Part shown: positions 6,308 through 11,381 of the stretch, piece after piece
How the letters are laid out: each line of letters opens with the position of its first letter
How positions within the stretch are numbered: position 1 is the stretch's first letter
NCBI GenBank assembly: GCA_017557715.1
Contig: JAFYYE010000232.1
Span: forward strand, 1-11,381
Direction: 5' to 3'
Source of the DNA: Pseudobutyrivibrio sp.
Lineage (GTDB): Bacteria; Bacillota; Clostridia; Lachnospirales; Lachnospiraceae
Length of the DNA: 11,381 nucleotides
Position numbers and translations under genes: made by a program
Notes under the pieces: model-generated
Databases searched by the model: none
What the model saw: the letters and a program-made list of their open reading frames with translations, nothing else
Told to the model about the DNA's origin: nothing

Positions 6308-7384
6308 TTAATCCACTAAATACTGTTCAAAGTTATCTGAGTATACTATGCTTCCATCTGCATACACCCACATTGCCTCTATATTATCATTCGTATTTAC
6401 GAATTCCAATCCATCTTCGATAGTCATATTATAAAGGGCGGTAGAAAATGCATCCGCCATTCCAGAATCATCTGTGATTATAGAAACCTGTGCGAAAGTA
6501 TCTGATGGGAAAAGTGTGTCAGGATTTATAATGTGACAATATCTTTTTCCATCCACCTCGTAATATCTCTGGTAATCACCGCTGGATACTACACACTGTC
6601 CATCTTTAATATCTACCTTTTTGATGTAATCTACATCACTATCCATATCAGGATTCTGGATGCCCAGTCTAAAAGGAGTACCATCTATACGCCCATCAAT
6701 ACCAGCAATGTTTCCACCAAGACTAAGTAACATATTTGAATATCCCTGTGCTCTGGCAAACTCCATAGTCTTCTGTGCAGCATAGCCCTTTGCTGTACTT
6801 CCCACATCAAGAGACATTTCAGGATCTTGTAAATAAACCGTCTTTGCTGTCTCATCAATAATAAGATTTTCTATATCTGTGTGCTCAGCTGCTGCCTTAA
6901 GGTCCTCAATCGGTGGAAGCTTGGCATTCTCAGGGTCATCTACACCAGCCTCTCTATAGCGATGCCAGATAGAAAGCACCGAACCCATAGCAATATTTAC
7001 TCTTCCATCTGTAGCTGCATACATTTCCTTGCTAAATTTAAGAAGGTCTATTATTTTTTCATCAACAACAACCGGCTGAACGCCTGCATTGTCATTGATT
7101 GTTTTAATATTATTTACACCTTCATAATCATTATAAATATCATAAAGATTATTGTAATTAATAAGCTCTTCTCTAAGAGCTGTAGCCTTCTTTGAAAACT
7201 CGTCCTCTGTAGGAGCATATCCAACAATTTCTGTTCTGGTATCAAAAATGTCTATAAATGTAGCTGTGTATCTGTTTTGCTCCTCTGCTACATCACCTTT
7301 CCCAAAGAGACCTTTTCTTGTAAATACTATAAAAACAATCAATAAAATGATTAAAATTACACCTAAAACTTTTCCCTTGCTCAT
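6308..7384 (-). CDS. fmnB: FAD:protein FMN transferase (ApbE family, FmnB)
   Basis: A 358-residue membrane-anchored ApbE protein. An uncleaved N-terminal helix (residues 5-22) precedes an extracytoplasmic catalytic domain. Landmarks are NNLYDIYNDYEGVNNIKTIN (78-97), the DVGSTAKGYAAQK box (193-205, with Asp193 and Lys199), SLGGNIAG (221-228), CHIINPDT (283-290, His284) and the metal-site region GMADAFSTALY (308-318, Asp311 and Thr315). The enzyme moves FMN from FAD to Ser or Thr of target proteins; the lipoprotein encoded just upstream is the obvious substrate. ATG 7384 is preferred, with GGTGA four bases upstream. The longer frame to 7438 starts inside a terminator hairpin and would add an unnatural leader. 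It has no lipobox cysteine, so it is anchored by its helix. It lies behind an intrinsic terminator and so is expected at lower levels than the lipoprotein. Confidence 0.92.
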   Translation of the reverse strand: MSKGKVLGVILIILLIVFIVFTRKGLFGKGDVAEEQNRYTATFIDIFDTRTEIVGYAPTEDEFSKKATALREELINYNNLYDIYNDYEGVNNIKTINDNAGVQPVVVDEKIIDLLKFSKEMYAATDGRVNIAMGSVLSIWHRYREAGVDDPENAKLPPIEDLKAAAEHTDIENLIIDETAKTVYLQDPEMSLDVGSTAKGYAAQKTMEFARAQGYSNMLLSLGGNIAGIDGRIDGTPFRLGIQNPDMDSDVDYIKKVDIKDGQCVVSSGDYQRYYEVDGKRYCHIINPDTLFPSDTFAQVSIITDDSGMADAFSTALYNMTIEDGLEFVNTNDNIEAMWVYADGSIVYSDNFEQYLVD

Positions 7385-7406
7385 ATACTCACCAATCAAA
7401 ACTACT

Positions 7407-7443
7407 AAATAAAAACAGGGAGTGCCCTGTAAAAGCACTCCCT
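7407..7443 (-). terminator. Intrinsic terminator between pplA and fmnB
   Basis: A perfect 9-bp stem, AGGGAGTGC paired with GCACTCCCT (7417-7425 and 7435-7443), encloses a 9-nt loop. On the minus strand it is followed by GTTTTTATTT (7416-7407). This is a strong Rho-independent terminator placed inside an otherwise co-oriented gene unit, 15 bp after the pplA stop and 23 bp before the fmnB start. Partial read-through would give abundant pplA mRNA and less fmnB-eetA-eetB mRNA. Confidence 0.85.
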
Positions 7444-7458
7444 AAAATTTTATAAAAA

Positions 7459-8553
7459 TTATTCTGCGCTTGCAATAGCCTTTGAAATAACACTATTAAA
7501 ATCTGTAACGTGAATTGATACAGAAGCTGCAAGATCTTCATCGGCAACTCTACCCTCGTCTAACTGAAGACCGTTGATATCACTAAGTGAGTGACCTACT
7601 GTCCAATCAGCATAAGACTGAGCCTGCTCATTCCACTCCTTACCGATAGCAGAAGCGCTCTTCATGCCATAAGCATCACCGAGCTCGTTCTTGCTAGGTA
7701 CATCAACTGACTTATCAGCTGTGATAACACCTGAAGCATCAAATGTAACCTTTGCCTGAACAGCGTCAAGGATTGAGCTTGTGATAACGCCATCAGCATT
7801 TACTGTAAGAACAGAAATAGTTGTGTAAGCCTCAGCAACACCCTCTGCATCTGCAGAAGCATCTGTAGACTTAGCAATGTTTGTTGAAAGACCAAGACCA
7901 AGCTTGTCTCCAGCAGCTGCGCCGCCAGCTACTGCCTTGTTAATAGCCTCAAGAACTGCAGACTGGAAACCTGTTACGTGAATAGAAACTGAAGCTGCAA
8001 GATCTGCATCACCTGCAAGACCCTGATCAATGCTCATACCACTAATCTCAGAAGCTGTCTTACCAACTGTCCAAGCTGCGAAAGCATCAGCCTGCTCATA
8101 CCATTCCTTACCAATAACAGAAGCCTTCTTCATACCGTAGCTATCACCGAGCTCTCTCTTTGAAGGATACTCTGCATTTAAATCTGATGTAATCTTTCCG
8201 TTTGCAGAAACGCCGATCTTTGTCTGAGCGATATCAATCTTACACTCAACAACCTTTCCCTCTGAATCAACTGTTACTGCTGCAATTGTAGCATCAACCT
8301 GTGCTGTACCGTCTTCTCCATCAGCTGGATCCTTTGAATCAGCGATAGATACGCTTGTACCTAAACCTGTTAAAAGCTCGCCTGCTGCTACAGTATTTGT
8401 AGTAGTTGTTGCAGGAGCTGTCTCAGTAGCAGCCTCCTCAGTAGTTGTTGAAGGAGCAAATGTAGTTACATCTTCCTCTTCAGAGCCACAAGCAACAAAT
8501 GCTGATGCAAGAACTGCTGTTGTGCACATAAGTGCTAAAATTCTTTTCTTCAT
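7459..8553 (-). CDS. pplA: Surface lipoprotein with two PplA-like FMN-binding domains
   Basis: A 364-residue secreted lipoprotein. A signal peptide with lipobox-like FVAC (Cys22) is followed by a Thr/Ala/Glu-rich linker (25-58) and two homologous domains (about 60-206 and 216-362). The domains repeat with an exact 156-residue period: ELGD.YGMK.AS.IGKEW.EQA recurs at 134-154 and 290-310, and DLAASVSIHVT recurs at 184-194 and 340-350. This two-domain pattern is that of PplA, the flavinylated lipoprotein of Gram-positive EET. ApbE targets normally carry D-x-x-S/T-G-A-T, with the acceptor six residues after Asp. Here the same spacing puts Ser190 and Ser346 at the acceptor position, and the canonical SGAT is missing. 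ATG 8553 has AAGGA seven bases upstream. The gene lies 54 bp after dmkB and ends just before a strong terminator, consistent with high expression. Assignment as the EET flavolipoprotein rests on architecture plus the fmnB neighbour. Confidence 0.85.
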   Translation of the reverse strand: MKKRILALMCTTAVLASAFVACGSEEEDVTTFAPSTTTEEAATETAPATTTTNTVAAGELLTGLGTSVSIADSKDPADGEDGTAQVDATIAAVTVDSEGKVVECKIDIAQTKIGVSANGKITSDLNAEYPSKRELGDSYGMKKASVIGKEWYEQADAFAAWTVGKTASEISGMSIDQGLAGDADLAASVSIHVTGFQSAVLEAINKAVAGGAAAGDKLGLGLSTNIAKSTDASADAEGVAEAYTTISVLTVNADGVITSSILDAVQAKVTFDASGVITADKSVDVPSKNELGDAYGMKSASAIGKEWNEQAQSYADWTVGHSLSDINGLQLDEGRVADEDLAASVSIHVTDFNSVISKAIASAE

Positions 8554-8607
8554 GTTTAAATCCTTTCTTTAATTGCTTTATATTAGTGACTTATGCCATT
8601 AATAACG

Positions 8608-9567
8608 TTATTTCTTCAATCCCACATAGGCTCTCTCTAACAAGCCTAAAAGGATTTTTTGCTGCATCTTATTAAGAGATAGACTATTTGCAGTACGAGT
8701 AGCTTTTTCGTAATAGCCCTTGGCAAGCTGATGGGTAAATTCCACTCCCCCAGCCTTCATTACCTGTTGATACATTTCCTCTGTAGATAATTGATCTTTC
8801 TCTGCCTTTTCTATCAGGGAAGGATTTTTAGAAAATGTATGAATAAGTGGTAATGTAACAACTCCATTTTGAAAATCTGACATAACAGGCTTTAGAGCTA
8901 TCTCTTTAGTATTTTCAAAATCAATGCAATCGTCTGTTAGCTGGAAAATAATGCCTGTATAGCGGCCGAGCTTTCTGAAAAGCTTTATCTGCTGTTCGTC
9001 TGCATCTCCCGCCAGGGCTCCAGCGTGGTAAGCTGCCTCAAAAAGAGCTGCGGTTTTACCGTCGATAATAGACAAATATCTGAATGTTTTTAGTCTGAAA
9101 TTTCTGTTGTTGATATTTTGTCTAAGCTCTCCTAAAGCAATGCTTTCAACATATCTTGAGAAGTTGAATTTTTTGTACTTCTCATCTGTTACAACCTTTG
9201 ATAATTCGTTTATTGCCGCCGCAAGTAGATAGTCTCCGCATATTACTGCAGTTCTCTTTCCTGCTTTCTTCTGAAGAGTAATAAGACCTCTTCGAGTGTC
9301 AGCGTCATCCATAATATCGTCGTGAACCAATGTTGCTAAGTGTAAGATTTCAACTGCAGAAGCAAAGATAACTGCATCATAAGGAACCATTCCCTCTTCA
9401 TTCATAGAAGCTGCCAAAAGAGCCGATGCTCTCATCATCTTCCCTGTAGCATCAGACAGATAGCCTGTGTAATTGCTAATCAGCGAAGGGCCACTATGAA
9501 GTATTCTCTTGGTTTCCTGCTTAACCATTTCAAATGCAGCGTCAAACTCTAACACATTTTTATTCAT
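8608..9567 (-). CDS. dmkB: Trans-polyprenyl diphosphate synthase (DmkB/HepT role)
   Basis: A 319-residue all-helical prenyl synthase. The first aspartate-rich motif is HDDIMDDADTRRG (82-94; Asp83, Asp84, Asp87). The second is QLTDDCIDF (209-217; Asp212, Asp213, Asp216). The GK.R.P-like substrate loop appears as GKMMRA (42-47), with Met replacing the usual second basic residue and Ala replacing Pro; KPVMSDFQNGVVTLPLI (226-242) follows the second motif. It would extend isopentenyl diphosphate into the side chain of (demethyl)menaquinone. In an EET locus this fits DmkB, which supplies a quinone pool dedicated to electron export. Chain length cannot be read safely from the sequence. ATG 9567 overlaps the ndh2 stop by 8 bp (ATGAATAA), which implies translational coupling. 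A prenyl synthase for general isoprenoid metabolism is the alternative, but the position favours the EET role. Confidence 0.88.
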   Translation of the reverse strand: MNKNVLEFDAAFEMVKQETKRILHSGPSLISNYTGYLSDATGKMMRASALLAASMNEEGMVPYDAVIFASAVEILHLATLVHDDIMDDADTRRGLITLQKKAGKRTAVICGDYLLAAAINELSKVVTDEKYKKFNFSRYVESIALGELRQNINNRNFRLKTFRYLSIIDGKTAALFEAAYHAGALAGDADEQQIKLFRKLGRYTGIIFQLTDDCIDFENTKEIALKPVMSDFQNGVVTLPLIHTFSKNPSLIEKAEKDQLSTEEMYQQVMKAGGVEFTHQLAKGYYEKATRTANSLSLNKMQQKILLGLLERAYVGLKK

Positions 9568-10001
9568 TGTAGAGATACCACTTTCTTGCCCATCTAACTT
9601 TCTTCCACTTCTCTTTCAAGAATGGCATAAGGTAATAGTCAATACCGAATGTATAACCACCACCGAACAATACTGCAATACCTGCAAAAATCATCCAGAA
9701 TGTATTGAGATATAATCCGGTTGTAGTAACGAACATTGCCTGAAGTACAAGTGATACAGCAGATGAAAGGAATGTAAAGCAACCAGCAATAAGTCCAAGA
9801 CCAATTAAAATCTGTACTACTGTAATTCCAATCTGCATAGCCATCTGCATTCCATCAGAACCGAGAACGCCGTTCTCAACAAACCAATCTACAAATGGAA
9901 CCTGAATCTTAAAGGCGATATCAGTGATTGTAGACTTTGCAAGCTCTGTGCCTGAAACAAGGATTAACTCGAATAGCTTTAGGTTCCAGTCAAAGATAAC
10001 T

Positions 10002-10100
10002 GTACCTGTGCTAACTGCTGCATCTGCAACCGCAGTAGAAGCTGAAGCCACTGTATCTACTGCCTCTGTAGAAGCCGAAGCTGCTGCATCAACTGCCGCT
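10002..10100 (-). repeat. 33-bp tandem repeats coding 11-residue Ala/Ser/Val units in ndh2
   Basis: Bases 10035-10067 and 10068-10100 are clearly related 33-bp copies (most positions identical), and 10002-10034 is a weaker third copy. They encode AAVDAAASAST, EAVDTVASAST and AVADAAVSTGT. The unit is in frame and low in complexity, and it lies in a loop between two hydrophobic stretches of the DoxX-like tail. It is probably an expanded linker or amphipathic helix. Confidence 0.75.
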
Positions 10101-11287
10101 GGGTCAATTCTTCCAAGAAGTGAATCAAACCAGCTATTAGCGCCACCGAAGAAGCCAGCAAGCTTTGGTTCCACGAACCAGCCTTCGACAATCTTCATAA
10201 CACCTTCAAAAACCCAAACCATTCCTAGCCAAATTCTAAGTGCAACCAACATAAAGCTTGGTGTTCTGTTTGAGAAATGGCCTCCTAAAAAGCTTCGTCT
10301 ATTTCTAATAGTAAAGAATTCGTGCTTAAGGTAGCTAAATACCTTTGTCCATCCCATAACCTGAAGGAAGTAAATGATATGGATGAAGTGCTTTGCAAAC
10401 ATAGCAAAGAATGAAGCAAAGTTAATCTGATGCTTTGCCATACCACCTCTAGCTACACCATATCTACCACCAACGCAAACCATTACGCCGTGGAACTTAG
10501 GATTATAAGACTCCTGCTTTCCGCTCTTTGTAATATCAGCAACAATGTTCTTTGCTACTGTAGCTGCTGAATGCTCAGCATTTTCTACCATCTGAGGAAC
10601 TGGTCTCTCCTCACCTGGTGCTGTGTAGAGCATGTTATCTCCGATTACGTAAACATTCTCATTGTCTACTGAACGAAGATACTCATCTACCTGAATTCTG
10701 CCACGGCCGCCGCTGGCAAGCTGTGAAGCGATTTCAGTAGTAAGCTCAGAGCTTTCGATACCTGCTGTCCAGATAACTGTACCAGCAACGTGCTCTGTAA
10801 CCTGATCATTTTTCTTAAGCTTGATGAAGTTTTCGCCAACACCTACTACGCTGGCGTTCATAACTACATCTACGCCCATCTTTCTGAGACGCTTATCTAC
10901 CTTATTAGAAAGCTTCTCTGGCAAGATAGGTACTGGACGTGAAAGACCATCAACATCAACGATGGTAACGTCCTCTCTATCGATTCCAAATCTTTTGCAA
11001 AGGATTGGTGTGTACTCAGCAAGCTCACCAACCATTTCTACACCTGTGAAACCAGCACCTACAACATAAAAGCTAAGAAGCTCTTTCTTCTTTGCAGGAT
11101 CAGTCTCATCTGCAGCGAGTCTGAAACAATCGTGAATTCTATCTCTAAGCTTAACTGCATCATCATATGACCAAAGTGAATAGCTATGCTCCTCTGCTCC
11201 TTCTACTCCAAAGTATGTTGGCTTAGAACCTGCTGCCAATACCAGATAGTCGTACTCATATACCTGATTTCTACCCTGAATCTTCTT

Positions 11288-11290
11288 TTA
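11288..11290 (-). other. In-frame TAA within ndh2
   Basis: TAA on the minus strand follows Thr in ...NVDFT and precedes KKIQGRNQVYEYDYLVLAAG. Conserved NDH-2 sequence stays in the same frame on both sides, so the lesion is a single substitution (for example GAA, CAA or AAA to TAA) and not a frameshift. Confidence 0.85.
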
Positions 11291-11381
11291 AGTGAAGTCT
11301 ACATTTGAAACCTCATCTAAAACAACATTGACCTTTCTTCCCGCAAAGATCTGCTTAAGATTCATCTTTATGCTTTCTTCG

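Larger units (their letters stand above)
9560..11381 (-). pseudogene. ndh2: NDH-2-type NADH:quinone oxidoreductase with DoxX-like tail, interrupted by an in-frame stop
   Basis: The reading frame enters from the right edge, continues for 30 codons (EESIKMNLKQIF... to NVDFT), meets TAA at 11290-11288, and then continues in the same frame for 576 codons to 9560. Both sides read as one NDH-2: the DYLVLAAGSKP segment just after the stop, the NAD-binding VVGAGFTGVEMVGEL, the TVIWTAG segment, and the FAD-site NVYVIGDNMLY. After the dehydrogenase comes an amphipathic/membrane region and a DoxX-like four-helix tail (from about LRIWLGMVWVFEGVMKI to the end), as found in EET-linked Ndh2. The enzyme would oxidise cytoplasmic NADH and reduce demethylmenaquinone. 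The stop separates the N-terminal FAD-binding Rossmann motif (outside the window) from the rest, so no active enzyme is expected unless it is read through. I see no start with a ribosome site after the stop. About 60 N-terminal residues lie outside. Sequencing error remains possible. Confidence 0.8.

Noticed and set aside
7385..7438. Longer fmnB start at 7438.
   Set aside because: The extra 18 codons would be read from the pplA-fmnB terminator hairpin; ATG 7384 has a ribosome site and gives a normal membrane-anchor N-terminus.
8601..8612. Perfect 12-bp palindrome AATAACGTTATT over the dmkB stop.
   Set aside because: A palindrome of this length is expected by chance in a window of this size, and nothing links it to a regulator.
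9924..10334. 136-codon plus-strand open frame rich in Ala/Ser/Thr.
   Set aside because: It is the antisense of the repeat-rich DoxX tail of ndh2, has no ribosome site, and its composition follows from the repeat.
11237..11239. TTG at 11239 as the true start of the oxidoreductase.
   Set aside because: It lies inside the conserved DYLVLAAG block, has no ribosome site, and family sequence continues upstream in frame across the stop.
1..11381. tRNA, rRNA, CRISPR arrays, insertion sequences, phage genes or riboswitches.
   Set aside because: None seen: no regular spaced repeats, transposase motifs or recognisable structured RNA on either strand.

Overview
The window reads like a chromosomal segment of a low-to-moderate G+C anaerobic Firmicute, most likely a Lachnospiraceae member of the Butyrivibrio/Pseudobutyrivibrio type. 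This is judged only from protein style, AT-rich spacers, clear Shine-Dalgarno sites and gene content; no search was run. Every gene I can support lies on the minus strand, so transcription runs from high to low coordinates.

Right half (about 5404-11381): a near-complete flavin-based extracellular electron transfer (EET, 'FLEET'-type) locus. In transcription order it holds an NDH-2-type NADH:quinone oxidoreductase with a fused membrane domain (ndh2), a polyprenyl diphosphate synthase (dmkB role), a lipoprotein with two PplA-like FMN-binding domains (pplA), an ApbE-family FMN transferase (fmnB), a NusG-domain-II protein (eetA) and a Gx-transporter/'HepS1' membrane protein (eetB). The expected flow is NADH to NDH-2, then a demethylmenaquinone pool whose side chain DmkB would make, then EetA/EetB, then the surface flavolipoprotein flavinylated by FmnB, then an external acceptor. 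Two features stand out. There is an in-frame TAA in ndh2, upstream of the NAD-binding motif. There is also a strong intrinsic terminator between pplA and fmnB, which should make the lipoprotein mRNA more abundant than the downstream genes.

Middle (about 2923-5356): a DegV-family fatty-acid-binding protein with its own promoter and a downstream hairpin. It is followed by a compact three-gene unit: an HdeD/DUF308 membrane protein, an unrecognised 77-residue protein, and a DhaS-like TetR regulator.

Left (1-2798): a divergent MntP-like membrane protein directly upstream of secY2, the channel of an accessory Sec system. Next comes asp1, which is cut by the window edge. The 51-bp secY2-asp1 spacer is filled by a GC-rich double-hairpin repeat that also supplies the asp1 ribosome binding site. 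The rest of the accessory Sec system (asp2, asp3, secA2, glycosyltransferases and a serine-rich substrate) would lie to the left, outside the window.

No tRNA, rRNA, CRISPR array, insertion sequence or riboswitch was recognised. No gene-free stretch exceeds about 135 bp.
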